A stretch of 64,000 nt of DNA from assembly GCF_004116405.1 (NCBI RefSeq), contig NZ_SDIC01000004.1:558717-622716 (forward strand). The letters run 5' to 3'. Of this stretch, positions 9,223-17,939 are shown in pieces. This DNA is from Halegenticoccus tardaugens. Lineage in GTDB: Archaea > Halobacteriota > Halobacteria > Halobacteriales > Haloferacaceae. Made by a program: the position numbers and the translations under genes. The notes under the pieces are model-generated. The model saw nothing but the letters and a program-made list of their open reading frames with translations. It did not search any database and was not told where the DNA came from. Numbering within the stretch: the stretch's first letter is position 1; every line of letters begins with the position of its first letter.

Positions 9223-10968
9223 TCAGGTCACCCGATACACCCGCGCCTCCCACGGCCGGAGGACGAACGACTCGACGTTCGTCTCCGCGTCGCCGTAGTT
9301 GCCGACGAGGAGTTCGACGGTCGCGCCGTCGACGTCGATCCGGTCAGGCAGTTCGAACGGCGTCTCCTCGCCCGAGAAGTTGAGCGTCACGAGCAGTCGC
9401 TCGTCGCCGAGGGTCCGGACGTACGCCCAGATCTCCTCGTGTTCCGGCAGGAGGAGGTCGTAGTCGCCGTAGACGATCACGTCGTGCTCCTTCCGGAGGT
9501 CGATCAGGTCGCGGTAGTAGTGCCACACCGAGTCCTCGTCGGCGCGGGCGGCCTCGACGTTGATCTCCCGGCAGTTCGGGTTCGCCTTGATCCACGGTTC
9601 GCCGTCGGTGAACCCGGCGCGTTCGCCGTCGGTCCACTGCATCGGCGTTCGGGCGTTGTCGCGGCTGTTGGCCCACAGGCCCTCCTTCACCTCCTCGAAG
9701 CTCTCTATCTCGCCGCCGTCGAGGGCGCTTCGGACGGGGTTGAGCGTCTCCACGTCGCGGTACTCGTCGAGGCTCTCGAAGCGGCAGTTCGTCATCCCGA
9801 GCTCCTCGCCCTGGTAGACGTACGGCGTCCCCCGCAGCGTGTGCAGGAGCGTCCCGAGGAGCTTCGCGGACTCGCGGCGGTACTCGCCGTCGTCGCCGAA
9901 CCGCGAGACCATCCGCGGCTGGTCGTGGTTGTTCAGATAGAGGCTGTTCCAGCCGTCGTCGGACAGGCCGTACTGCCACTTCGAGAAGACGCCCTTCAGG
10001 TCGGTCAGGTTCCAGTCGGCGACGTCCCAGAACCGCTCGCCGCGGTCGAGCAGCACGTGCTCGAAGTGAAACAGCATGCTCAGGCCGTCGCCGTCCTCGC
10101 CGACGTAGGCCGTCGCCTCCTCCATGGACATGCCGGAGCCGATCATCTCCCCGACCGTGAGCAGGTCGCGCCCCGCGAGGACGCGGTCGTTCATCTCCCG
10201 CACGTACTCGTGGATGCGCGGGCCGTCGATCGTCGCGCCGAGGTCCGACTCGTTCGTCGGCGGGTCGTTCGCGGCGACGCTCGGCGGCTTCGAGACGAGG
10301 TTGATGACGTCCATGCGGAAGCCGTCGATGCCCTTCTCCAGCCACCACTCCATCATCTCGAACACGTCGTCCCGGACGTCCGGGTTCTCCCAGTTCAGGT
10401 CCGGCTGTTTCACGTCGAAGAGGTGGAGGTACCACTCGCCGGTCCGCTCGTCGTACTCCCACGCCGGCCCGCCGAAGAAGGACTCCCACTCGTTCGGCGG
10501 GGCCTCCCCTTCGGGGCCCTTGTGGCCGGTCCAGCCGTCCACGTCCGTCCGCCCTCGGCGCCAGACGTAGTAGTCGCGGTACTCGTTTTCCTTCGACTCG
10601 CGCGACCTTCGGAACCACTCGTGCTCGTCGGAGGTGTGGTTGACGACGAGGTCCATGATGAGTTTGATGTCGCGCTCGTGCAATCCGGCCAACAGCTCCT
10701 CCCAGTCGGCCATCGTCCCGAACTCGTCCATGATGGCGCGGTAGTCGGCGATGTCGTAGCCGTTGTCCGCGTTCGGCGACTCGTAGACGGGGTTGAGCCA
10801 CACGACGTCGACCCCGAGGTCTGCGAGGTAATCGAGCTTCTCGATTATTCCCGGAATGTCGCCGACGCCGTCGCCGTCGCTGTCGTTGAAGCTTCGCGGA
10901 TAAATCTGGTAGACGACCGCTTCCTTCCACCAGGCCCGGTCGATTTCGTCCTCGGCGTGACTGGTCAT
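9223..10968 (-). CDS. GH13 alpha-glucosidase (oligo-1,6-glucosidase type), copy 2
   Basis: This 581-residue paralogue of the next gene downstream has nucleophile D220 (GFRMDVIN), acid/base E274 (TVGEM) and D349 (NNHDQPR). Val221 again suggests an isomaltase-type preference. I start it at the ATG whose last base is 10968, because the upstream ATG at 10995 falls inside the likely TATA box. The region coding residues about 30-60 is identical in DNA to copy 1 over 86 bp, while other parts differ clearly. The stop codon lies in a GGTCA triplet repeat on the plus strand. Confidence 0.93.
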   Translation of the reverse strand: MTSHAEDEIDRAWWKEAVVYQIYPRSFNDSDGDGVGDIPGIIEKLDYLADLGVDVVWLNPVYESPNADNGYDIADYRAIMDEFGTMADWEELLAGLHERDIKLIMDLVVNHTSDEHEWFRRSRESKENEYRDYYVWRRGRTDVDGWTGHKGPEGEAPPNEWESFFGGPAWEYDERTGEWYLHLFDVKQPDLNWENPDVRDDVFEMMEWWLEKGIDGFRMDVINLVSKPPSVAANDPPTNESDLGATIDGPRIHEYVREMNDRVLAGRDLLTVGEMIGSGMSMEEATAYVGEDGDGLSMLFHFEHVLLDRGERFWDVADWNLTDLKGVFSKWQYGLSDDGWNSLYLNNHDQPRMVSRFGDDGEYRRESAKLLGTLLHTLRGTPYVYQGEELGMTNCRFESLDEYRDVETLNPVRSALDGGEIESFEEVKEGLWANSRDNARTPMQWTDGERAGFTDGEPWIKANPNCREINVEAARADEDSVWHYYRDLIDLRKEHDVIVYGDYDLLLPEHEEIWAYVRTLGDERLLVTLNFSGEETPFELPDRIDVDGATVELLVGNYGDAETNVESFVLRPWEARVYRVT

Positions 10969-10993
10969 CCGTTTCGACGCTCTCGCCCCTCGC

Positions 10994-10999
10994 ATTTAT
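10994..10999 (-). promoter_or_regulatory. TATA box of GH13 copy 2
   Basis: The minus strand reads GATAAAT here, 26-31 bp before the ATG at 10968. This spacing is typical of leaderless haloarchaeal transcripts and supports that start over the one at 10995. Confidence 0.55.
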
Positions 11000-11040
11000 C
11001 GATTTGGCAGCGGGGCCGTCCGCCCCCGCGTCGATCCACG

Positions 11041-11054
11041 CGTACTTTTGTACG
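11041..11054. promoter_or_regulatory. Palindrome CGTACTTTTGTACG between divergent genes
   Basis: This perfect 5-4-5 inverted repeat lies 21-34 bp before the small membrane-protein gene and about 73 bp before GH13 copy 2. It covers the place where the TATA box of the rightward gene is expected, so it could be a repressor site or simply part of the promoter. Confidence 0.35.
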
Positions 11055-11074
11055 ATGCCTCCGTAGCCGCTCGC

Positions 11075-11278
11075 ATGAGCGACCACCAGAGCGCGCCGAG
11101 CGAACGTCGCGACGCGGAAGAGGAGGGGTTCGAACACCAGGAGGCCGAGGACACGACGGCGGGCGAGCGGTCGACCGCCCCCCAGAGCGCCTTCGCGGTG
11201 CAGCAGGTCGCGATCGGGTTCGCCGTGTTGTTCGTCGGTCTCGTCGTCACGTTCGGGATCCCGCTCGCGTTGGCCTAG
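11075..11278 (+). CDS. Small haloarchaeal membrane protein with one C-terminal helix
   Basis: This 67-residue protein has a charged, acidic N-terminal half (MSDHQSAPSERRDAEEEG) and one hydrophobic helix at the end (VAIGFAVLFVGLVVTFGIPLALA). It resembles a haloarchaeal DUF family, possibly DUF7550, but I am not sure of the number. The function is unknown. The ATG at 11075 is preferred to one 27 nt upstream, because the pattern MSDH plus a tail helix is the usual form. Confidence 0.75.
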   Translation: MSDHQSAPSERRDAEEEGFEHQEAEDTTAGERSTAPQSAFAVQQVAIGFAVLFVGLVVTFGIPLALA

Positions 11279-11319
11279 AGCGGATTCGCTTTCGCAGTCG
11301 AGCGTCCCCGCCGACCCCG

Positions 11320-13491
11320 TCAGTCCAACTCCCGCGCGATGACGTCCCGAAGCTCGGCGATCCCTTCGGCGTCGTACGCGAGATCCTCCTCGCCCACGCG
11401 CAGCGACAGCGCACCGTCGGCCGTCGCCGCGCCGAGTTCGATCACGGACGCCACGTCCGCGAAGCGCTCGCGAACCGCGTCGGAAGCGGTCGTCTCGACG
11501 ATCGCCCGACCCGGCGTCTCGTCGAACAGCGCGACGGCGTCCTCGACGGCGACGGACGCGCCCGTCGTTTCGGTCACCATCTCCGCGAGCGCGACCGCGA
11601 GACCGCCGTGGCTCACGTCGTGAACCGCGAGCGTCGAACCGAAGTTGGCGACGTCCGCGAGCGCGGCGACGACCTCATCGGGGTTCTCGGCGAGCGAGGG
11701 GAACCGATCGCTCCCGCCCATCCGCGCGAGGTACTCGGATCCGCCGAGCGTCCCGCCGGCGGTCCCGACGAGGAGCAGCGTTCCCTCGCCCGACAGCGCG
11801 GCGGGCGGCGCGGAGTGGCCCGCTTTCGTCCCGACCATCGCGAGCGTCGGCGTCGGCGGGATGGGGCCGGAGACGGAGTCGTTGTACAGGGAGACGTTGC
11901 CGCCGACGACGGGCGTCTCCAGGGCCTCGCACATGTCGGCGAGGCCGTCGACGATCCCCTCGAAGCCGCCGTACACGTCCGGCTTCTCCGGGTTGCCGCC
12001 GTTGAGACAGTCCACGGCGGCGAGCGGGGTCGCGCCCTTCGCCGCGAGGTTCGTCGCGTTCTCCAGCGCGACGGCGCGCGCGCCGTCGTACGGCGCGACG
12101 CTCGTCCAGTTCGGATTCGCGCCCGAGGAGATCGCGAGCCCCGTTCCGACCTCCTCGATCGCCAGTATCGCCGCGTCGTCGCCCGGCCGCACGGCCGTTC
12201 GAAGGCCGACCTCGTGGTCGTACTGACGGTAGACCCACCGCTTGCTCGCGGCGTTCGGACTGCCGACCACCGCCTCGAACGCCTCCGTCGGATCGGCGTC
12301 CGGGAGGTCGCGCGCGGCCGTCTCGGGTTCGACGGCGTCGAGGTCGTTCATCGGCGCGCCGTCGGCGAGGAACGACGGCGGCGCGTCGACGACGACCTCG
12401 CGATCTCGCGGGTCGCCGTCCTCACCGTTCCGCGCCTCGCTCCCCGCGAACGTGCAGACGTAGTTGCCCTCCGTCACCTCGCCGATGACCGAGCAGCCGA
12501 GGTCGAAGCGCTCCGCGATCTCCGCGACGCGCGCCGCGTCCTCGGGGCGGACCTCGTAGCACATCCGCTCTTGCGACTCGGCGAGGAGGATCTCGACGGC
12601 GTTCATGTTCGGCTCGCGCTGGTGGACGCGGTCGAGGTCGATCCGCGCCCCGAAGCCCCCCTTCGCGACGAGTTCGCTCGACGCGCCGCCGAGACCCGCC
12701 GCCCCGAGGTCGCGAGCCGACAGGATCAGCCCCTCGTCGATCAGCGCCTCGTTGGCCTCGATGAGCAGCTTCTCGGCGTACGGGTCGCCGACCTGGACCG
12801 CCGGCCGGTCCGCCGTCTCCGCGTCCTCCGCGAGGTCCTCGCTGGCGAAGCTCGCGCCGCCGAGGCCGTCCCGTCCGGTCGCGTTGCCGACGAGCACGAG
12901 CTTGTTGCCCGCCGCCTGCGCCTCCGCGGTGACGAGCCGATCCGCGGCGACGAGGCCGACGCAGGCGACGTTGACGAGGGGGTTGCCGACGTAGCCTTCG
13001 TGGAAGTCGACGCTCCCGGCGACCGTCGGCACGCCGATGCAGTTTCCGTAGTGGCTGATCCCCTCGACGACGCCCTCGAAGAGGTACCGGGAGTGCTCGC
13101 GGTCGAAGGGTCCGAAGTACAGCGAGTCCGCGAGGGCGATCGGGTACGCGCCCATCGACAGCGTGTCGCGGACGATGCCGCCCACGCCCGTCGCGGCCCC
13201 GTCGAAGGGGTCGACGTACGAGGGGTGGTTGTGGCTCTCGATGCCGAGTGTGACGTAAATCTCGCCGTCGGCGGTCTCGCCGTGCGACGGAAGGGCGACC
13301 ACGGCCGCGTCGTCGCCGGGACCGACGACGACCCGTTCGCCCTCCGATTCGAAGGCCGAAAGCAGCGGTCGGGACGACCGATAGGCGCAGTGTTCGCTCC
13401 ACAGGTTCTCGAACAGCGCGGTTTCGGCGGGCGTCGGCTCCCGTCCGAGTTCCGCGGCGATGAGGTCGTAGTCCGCGTCGGGGAGGCTCAT
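11320..13491 (-). CDS. purL: Phosphoribosylformylglycinamidine synthase subunit PurL
   Basis: This 723-residue small-type PurL is the ATP-dependent synthetase that works with separate PurQ and PurS subunits. Visible motifs are [15 protein letters not shown] with the active-site His34, GDDAAVV, and [17 protein letters not shown] second AIRS-like half starts near residue 400 ([15 protein letters not shown]). No purQ or purS is adjacent. A perfect palindrome lies 42-57 bp before the start and shares an 11-mer with the purK upstream region. Confidence 0.97.
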   Translation of the reverse strand: MSLPDADYDLIAAELGREPTPAETALFENLWSEHCAYRSSRPLLSAFESEGERVVVGPGDDAAVVALPSHGETADGEIYVTLGIESHNHPSYVDPFDGAATGVGGIVRDTLSMGAYPIALADSLYFGPFDREHSRYLFEGVVEGISHYGNCIGVPTVAGSVDFHEGYVGNPLVNVACVGLVAADRLVTAEAQAAGNKLVLVGNATGRDGLGGASFASEDLAEDAETADRPAVQVGDPYAEKLLIEANEALIDEGLILSARDLGAAGLGGASSELVAKGGFGARIDLDRVHQREPNMNAVEILLAESQERMCYEVRPEDAARVAEIAERFDLGCSVIGEVTEGNYVCTFAGSEARNGEDGDPRDREVVVDAPPSFLADGAPMNDLDAVEPETAARDLPDADPTEAFEAVVGSPNAASKRWVYRQYDHEVGLRTAVRPGDDAAILAIEEVGTGLAISSGANPNWTSVAPYDGARAVALENATNLAAKGATPLAAVDCLNGGNPEKPDVYGGFEGIVDGLADMCEALETPVVGGNVSLYNDSVSGPIPPTPTLAMVGTKAGHSAPPAALSGEGTLLLVGTAGGTLGGSEYLARMGGSDRFPSLAENPDEVVAALADVANFGSTLAVHDVSHGGLAVALAEMVTETTGASVAVEDAVALFDETPGRAIVETTASDAVRERFADVASVIELGAATADGALSLRVGEEDLAYDAEGIAELRDVIARELD

Positions 13492-13532
13492 CCACTTACT
13501 TGTTCATAACGACCCGATTAATCTCTTTTCAT

Positions 13533-13548
13533 ATGCACGCACGTGCAT
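13533..13548. promoter_or_regulatory. Palindrome ATGCACGCACGTGCAT upstream of purL
   Basis: Two perfect 7-bp arms (ATGCACG and CGTGCAT) flank CA. The site lies just upstream of the likely purL TATA-like sequence (minus-strand ATTAAT, 13517-13522). The core GCACGCACGTG (13535-13545) recurs at 33445-33455 before purK. A purine-responsive operator is the simplest reading, though no regulator gene is seen nearby. Confidence 0.5.
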
Positions 13549-13565
13549 GAACGATCGCAGCGCGC

Positions 13566-13589
13566 CCGGTAATTCCGGTAATTCTTTAG
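13566..13589 (+). promoter_or_regulatory. Tandem CCGGTAATT pair and TATA-like TTTAGA
   Basis: Two exact adjacent copies of CCGGTAATT (13566-13574, 13575-13583) lead into CTTTAGA. The TATA-like box lies about 25-29 bp before the ATG at 13614, which fits a leaderless promoter for the next gene. The function of the 9-bp repeat is unknown. Confidence 0.45.
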
Positions 13590-13613
13590 ACGCCGATCGT
13601 CTCACACCGACCA

Positions 13614-13811
13614 ATGGACGAAGCACGCATCTGGGGGATCATCGGGATTCTGCTCGCGATCGGCGGGCTGGTAGTGATCGGACCGGAGTTCGTCGCGGAG
13701 TTGCAACACAGCGGCGTCACAGAGCCGATCGTGCTCTACGGAATCGGCGTCGCGGTCGCGGTCGCGCTCACCGTGTTCATCATCCTTCCGAGCCTGGTGT
13801 CGAGCAGGTGA
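13614..13811 (+). CDS. Small two-helix membrane protein, unknown function
   Basis: This 65-residue protein is almost entirely two hydrophobic helices, IWGIIGILLAIGGLVVIGP and IVLYGIGVAVAVALTVFIIL, joined by FVAELQHSGVTE. It has a plausible promoter and a clean ATG, so it is likely a real gene. I do not recognise the family. It is divergent from purL but nothing links the functions. Confidence 0.7.
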   Translation: MDEARIWGIIGILLAIGGLVVIGPEFVAELQHSGVTEPIVLYGIGVAVAVALTVFIILPSLVSSR

Positions 13812-13885
13812 CGTTCGACCGGGTCGTCCCTCCGCGGGACGATCGGATCGGGTAGCTTTTTTACGGACCGAGACAACGGCCAGCC

Positions 13886-14569
13886 GTGCTATCGGTCGAG
13901 TTGCATGCGCATTCGGCGCTGTCCTACGACGGGCGTGACCCGGTGGAACTGCTGCTCGAGCAAGCGGCGGCCGTCGGACTCGACGCCCTCGCCGTCACGG
14001 ACCACGACGAGATCGACGCGAGCCTCGAAGCCGCCGACCGCGCGTCCGAGTACGGGCTGGTCGGTATCCCGGGCGTCGAAGTGACGAGCGCCGCCGGACA
14101 CGTGCTCGCGTTCGGCGTCGACGAACTCGTCTCCGCGGGACTCTCGTTCGACGAGACGCTCGACCGTATCAGAGAGCAGGGCGGTATCGCCGTCGTCCCG
14201 CACCCGTTCCAAAAGTCGAGACACGGCGTCGCCCCGCACGTCTCCCGCGACCAGTTGGCGAGCGCGGACGCCGTCGAGGTGTACAACTCTCGGCTCCTGA
14301 CGGGGCGGGCGAACCGCCGGGCCGAGCGATTCGCCGTCGCTCACGACGTGCCGATGACCGCCGGCAGCGACGCCCACATCGGCGAGATGATCGGTCAGGC
14401 CGTCACGGAGGTCGCCGCCGACGAACGTTCCGTCGACGACATCCTCGACGCTATCGCCGCGGGGCGGACGAGCGTCGTCGGCTCCCGCACCCCGTGGCAC
14501 ATCAGCTTTCGACAGGCCGCCGGGGGGGCGAAGCGCCGCCTAAAGCGCGGCTTCGCGCAGTACCTGTGA
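13886..14569 (+). CDS. PHP domain metal-dependent phosphoesterase-like protein
   Basis: This 227-residue PHP-fold protein has metal-ligand motifs at LHAHS (H7, H9), VTDHDE (D39, H40), PGVEVT, VVPHPF and GSDAH. PHP proteins hydrolyse phosphoesters; the substrate here is unknown. The start is GTG at 13886. Its stop overlaps the GTG start of the AsnB-like gene by 4 nt (GTGA), so the two are translationally coupled and probably work together. Confidence 0.88.
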   Translation: MLSVELHAHSALSYDGRDPVELLLEQAAAVGLDALAVTDHDEIDASLEAADRASEYGLVGIPGVEVTSAAGHVLAFGVDELVSAGLSFDETLDRIREQGGIAVVPHPFQKSRHGVAPHVSRDQLASADAVEVYNSRLLTGRANRRAERFAVAHDVPMTAGSDAHIGEMIGQAVTEVAADERSVDDILDAIAAGRTSVVGSRTPWHISFRQAAGGAKRRLKRGFAQYL

Positions 14570-15675
14570 CGACCGATCCGACGCTCCGCGGGGCGTCCGC
14601 CGAACTCGTCCGCGACGCGCTCGCCCGACGCGAGCCGTTCCCCGGGACCGCGGGCTTCGCCGGCCGTCTCGACGGTCGCCTCCTTCGAGACGTGCTCGGG
14701 CGACGAACCCTGTTCTCCGAAGCGGACGATCCGAGTCGCTGGAGCTTCGATCGCGCGGATCTGGACGATCCGGCGGCCGTCCCCGCCGGTTACGCCCGGG
14801 ATCCTCGCGGGGACGAAAAGCTCTGGACCCTTCCGACTCCGGCGGCGGCGTCGCCGGACGACGCGCAAACCGCCGTCGACTGGGCGGTCCGGACGAGCGT
14901 ACGGAAGGTCGACGCCGACGGCCTCGCGGTCGCCTTCTCCGGCGGCGTCGACTCGGCGCTCGTCGCGGCCGGCGTGGCGGACGCGCCGTGCTACGTCGCC
15001 GGGTTCCCCGAGTCGCACGACGTCGACGCCGCGCGCTCGGCGGCCGAGGCGATGGGGCGCGACCTCCGGGTCGTCACGCTGACCCACGCGGATCTCGAAC
15101 GGGCGATCCCAGAGATCGTTCGAGCGACCGGTCGGACGAACGCGATGGACGTGAGCATCGCGCTCCCGCTGTATCTCGTGGCCGAGCGCGTCGCGGCCGA
15201 CGGCTTCGATCGTCTCGCGGTCGGCCAGGGGGCCGACGAGCTATTCGGCGGGTACGCGAAGGTCGCCAACGCCCCCGACGACCCACGCGTCGAGGCGGGG
15301 ACGGTTCGCGGCGCGACGCGCGAGGTGATCGCGACGCTCCCCGAGCAACTGGAGCGCGACGTGCTCGCGCTCCGCGCGGCGGGCGTCGAACCGGTCGCGC
15401 CGCTCTTGCACGACCGGGTCGTCGAAACCGCGCTCCGTGTACCGGAGTCGCTCCTCGTCGCGGACGGGGTGCGAAAAGTCGCGCTCCGGCGGGCGGCGGC
15501 GGGGCTACTCCCCGAACCCGTCGCGAGGGCGGACAAGAAGGCGGTCCAGTACGGGAGCCTCGTCTCGCGCGAACTGGATCGGCTGGCCCGACGGGCGGGC
15601 TTCAAGCGCCGGATGGACGATCACGTCGGGCGGTACGTCCGATCGCTGGTCGGTGCGGGCTCTCAACGTGGCTAA
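14566..15675 (+). CDS. AsnB-like ATP-pyrophosphatase domain protein with degenerate glutaminase part
   Basis: This 369-residue protein has the asparagine-synthetase C-terminal domain, with PP-loop SGGVDS at 125-130, DVSIALPLYL, and GQGADELFGGY near 220. The N-terminal 100 residues keep a short echo of the AsnB glutaminase domain (GRLLRDVLGRRTLF resembles RDRLGxKPLYY). They lack a leading Cys and are far too short for a working glutaminase. It should use ammonia or another nucleophile to act on an adenylated acid. I chose GTG 14566 over an ATG at 14494 because it gives a 4-nt coupled start with the PHP gene. Confidence 0.8.
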   Translation: MTTDPTLRGASAELVRDALARREPFPGTAGFAGRLDGRLLRDVLGRRTLFSEADDPSRWSFDRADLDDPAAVPAGYARDPRGDEKLWTLPTPAAASPDDAQTAVDWAVRTSVRKVDADGLAVAFSGGVDSALVAAGVADAPCYVAGFPESHDVDAARSAAEAMGRDLRVVTLTHADLERAIPEIVRATGRTNAMDVSIALPLYLVAERVAADGFDRLAVGQGADELFGGYAKVANAPDDPRVEAGTVRGATREVIATLPEQLERDVLALRAAGVEPVAPLLHDRVVETALRVPESLLVADGVRKVALRRAAAGLLPEPVARADKKAVQYGSLVSRELDRLARRAGFKRRMDDHVGRYVRSLVGAGSQRG

Positions 15676-15830
15676 CAGGCGACGCGGGCGAATCGCGAAA
15701 CGGCTCGTCGCGCTCTCGCGGACCGTTTCGCGGCGATTTCTCAGATCATATCGGCGCTGGCCTCGTCATCGGATATGAACGTTCGTCGTGTCGTCGCGGT
15801 CCCCGAGGAGCGGAAACGGCCTGCGTAGTG

Positions 15831-15880
15831 GATGTAAGATATATAGATAGATCTCCAGACATATCTCTGGATAACTGAAC
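15831..15880. other. AT-rich patch with inverted repeat in the 233-bp convergent gap
   Basis: The gap 15676-15908 separates convergent genes. It holds an AT-rich stretch with TCCAGA (15854-15859) and TCTGGA (15866-15871) around CATATC. A terminator or shared 3' processing site is possible. I see no gene in the gap. Confidence 0.35.
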
Positions 15881-15908
15881 GGATTGGAAGCCGCCTGCGC
15901 GCCCTCCG

Positions 15909-16388
15909 TCACCGCGTTCGCCGCTCCGCCGCGGCGACGTCGATCGCCTCCCTCCCCAGTTCCGCCACGTCCGCGTCGAGGCCGCGATCGCGGAGGTCCG
16001 CGGCGGTGTACCACTCCCACGCGTCGGGGTCCTCCTCACCGTCGTCGGGGTCGATCTCGCGACTCTCGACGGTCGCGTAGTAGATGTGGTCGATGTGCTG
16101 GTGTCCCACCGCGCCGTCGTGGACGTTGATGTCTTCGAGGAGGAGGTGCCGCGGCCGCGGGATCGTCCGCGCGGTCGGCGAACTGACGTCCGGCTGATCG
16201 ACGAGCAGGGTCGGCTCTAACCCCGTCTCCTCCCTGGCCTCGCGCAACGCGGCCTCGTGGGGGAGCTCGTCGCGGTCGACGTGGCCGCCGGGCGGCAGGC
16301 GGATGCCGAGCCGACCGTGCTCGTGTAAGGCCGTCGCGCCGTCGTTGACGACGTAGACGGTCGCCGTGAAGTGACGGGTCGTCTCCAT
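15909..16388 (-). CDS. NUDIX hydrolase
   Basis: This 159-residue protein has a complete NUDIX box: G35-x5-E41-x7-R49-E50-x2-E53-E54-x-G56 (GGHVDRDELPHEAALREAREETGL). It should cleave a nucleoside diphosphate linked to some other group, with Mg or Mn. The substrate cannot be told from sequence. It lies 104 bp downstream of the tfb gene on the same strand, but the gap gives no sign of shared function. Confidence 0.92.
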   Translation of the reverse strand: METTRHFTATVYVVNDGATALHEHGRLGIRLPPGGHVDRDELPHEAALREAREETGLEPTLLVDQPDVSSPTARTIPRPRHLLLEDINVHDGAVGHQHIDHIYYATVESREIDPDDGEEDPDAWEWYTAADLRDRGLDADVAELGREAIDVAAAERRTR

Positions 16389-16492
16389 GTGGACGACGGT
16401 GACGGGGCGGGGGCTTCGACGTTACGAAACGCCGTCGACGGAGGAGCGACGAGAGAAGAGAGCGGTGCCGAAGACCGATCAGCGAGCGCGAC

Positions 16493-17464
16493 TTACGCCA
16501 ATCCGGCCCGCTCTTCGGCTTCGAGGAGTTCGTGGTACCGGTTTCGGATGGTGACTTCGCTGATGCTCGCGACGTCGCTCACCTCGCTCTGGGTCACCTT
16601 CTCGTTGGTGAGCAGCGCCGCCGCGTAGACGGCGGCCGCCGCGAGCCCCACCGGGCTCTTCCCGCTGTGGATCCCAGCCTCCTTCGCGCCCTTGAGGAGC
16701 CGTCGGGCGCGGCGTTCGGCCTCGTCGGAGAGGTCGAGGTCCGACGCGAACCGCGGGACGTACTGCTCGGGGTCCGCGGGCTGGATCTCCAGATTCAGTT
16801 CGCGCACCACGTAGCGGTAGGTGCGGGCGATCTCGTCCTTTTCGACGCGGGAGACGCTGGCGATTTCGTCGAGGCTGCGGGGCGTGCCGGCCTGTCGCGC
16901 GGCGGCGTACAGCGCGCTGGTGGCGACGCCCTCGATCGAGCGCCCCGGCAGGAGGTCCTCGCTCAGCGCGCGGCGGTAGATGACGCTTGCGGTCTCGCGG
17001 ACGTTCTCGGGCAGCCCGAGCGCGCTCGCCATCCGGTCGATCTCCCCCAGCGCCTGCTTCAAGTTCCGCTCCTTCGAGTCGCGCGTGCGGAACCGCTCGT
17101 TCCACGTCCGAAGCCGCTGCATCTTCTCGCGCTGACGCGAGGACAGCGACCGCCCGTAGGCGTCCTTGTCCTGCCAGCCGATGTTGGTCGACAGACCCTT
17201 GTCGTGCATCATCTGCGTCGTCGGCGCGCCGACGCGGGACTTTTGATCCTTTTCCGCCGCGTCGAAGGCGCGCCACTCTGGGCCGCGGTCGACCGAGTCC
17301 TCCTCGACGACGAGCCCGCAGTCGGTGCAGACGGTTTCGCCGTGCTCCGTGTCCGTCGCGAGCCGACCGCCGCACTCCGGACAACGGAGCTCACGCTCGT
17401 CTTCGTCCGCGTTCGGACGCTCGCGCTCGCTCTCGGTCGTGCGTCTTCGGACGCTCTCTGTCAT
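16493..17464 (-). CDS. tfb: Transcription initiation factor IIB (TFB)
   Basis: This 323-residue TFB has an N-terminal zinc ribbon (C28, C31, C46, C49: CPECGG and CTDCG). The B-reader region follows (GPEWRAFDAAEKDQKSRVGAPTT, positions about 59-81), then two cyclin repeats ending in TNEKVTQSEVSDVASISEVTIRNRYHEL. It bridges TBP-bound promoter DNA and RNA polymerase. Haloarchaea usually carry several TFBs, so this is one of a set. The ATG at 17464 is chosen because the long upstream extension in frame has no TFB features. It is divergent from gatC. Confidence 0.95.
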   Translation of the reverse strand: MTESVRRRTTESERERPNADEDERELRCPECGGRLATDTEHGETVCTDCGLVVEEDSVDRGPEWRAFDAAEKDQKSRVGAPTTQMMHDKGLSTNIGWQDKDAYGRSLSSRQREKMQRLRTWNERFRTRDSKERNLKQALGEIDRMASALGLPENVRETASVIYRRALSEDLLPGRSIEGVATSALYAAARQAGTPRSLDEIASVSRVEKDEIARTYRYVVRELNLEIQPADPEQYVPRFASDLDLSDEAERRARRLLKGAKEAGIHSGKSPVGLAAAAVYAAALLTNEKVTQSEVSDVASISEVTIRNRYHELLEAEERAGLA

Positions 17465-17473
17465 GTGTTTGAA

Positions 17474-17502
17474 TGGTGGGCGAGAATACTCTCTGGTGGG
17501 CG
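17474..17502. promoter_or_regulatory. Direct repeat TGGTGGGCG with 20-bp period in the tfb leader
   Basis: TGGTGGGCG occurs at 17474-17482 and 17494-17502, exactly two helical turns apart, within 40 bp of the tfb ATG. The likely tfb TATA-like box is the minus-strand ATTTAAG at about 17531-17537. A protein dimer could bind one face of the DNA, for example for feedback control. Confidence 0.35.
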
Positions 17503-17659
17503 GTACGGGTCTTTCTACAGCCCGAATCGTCTTAAATCTGGTGTCCGGACCACGGCGAGAATACGGTGAAAAACGGTGAACGAACGGCGTAGACGGCGGA
17601 CGAGCGTCGTCCGAGACCGCACCGAAACCCTTACTCCCGATCCGGGGCACGCTCGAAGT

Positions 17660-17938
17660 ATGAGCGACTCGCCCGTAGACGCAGCGGAGGTGCGCCACGT
17701 CGCGGAGCTGGCGCGGGTGGATCTCGACGCCGAGGAGGTCGAAGCGTTCGCCGCGCAGTTCGCCGACATCCTCGCGTACTTCGACGCGCTGGACGAGGTA
17801 CCGGAGGTCGAGGGTTCGTCCGACCTCGTGAACGTCATGCGGCCGGACGATCCCCGAGAGTGCCTGTCGCAGGAGGAGGCGCTCGCGAACGCGCCCGAGA
17901 CGGAGGAGGGGTACTTCAAGGGGCCGCGGGTGTCCTGA
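17660..17938 (+). CDS. gatC: Asp-tRNA(Asn)/Glu-tRNA(Gln) amidotransferase subunit GatC
   Basis: This 92-residue protein matches GatC, with VDAAEVRHVAELARVDLDAEE at the start and the C-terminal NVMRPDDPRECLSQEEAL block. GatC clamps GatA and GatB together in the enzyme that amidates mischarged Asp-tRNA(Asn). gatA begins 1 nt after its stop. gatB is not in this window. Confidence 0.93.
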   Translation: MSDSPVDAAEVRHVAELARVDLDAEEVEAFAAQFADILAYFDALDEVPEVEGSSDLVNVMRPDDPRECLSQEEALANAPETEEGYFKGPRVS

Positions 17939-17939
17939 G

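Noticed and set aside
9175..13509. Very long plus-strand frame (over 1400 codons) across the GH13 copy 2 and purL genes
   Set aside because: High G+C makes stop codons rare in the antisense frame; the true genes on the minus strand have full catalytic motifs.
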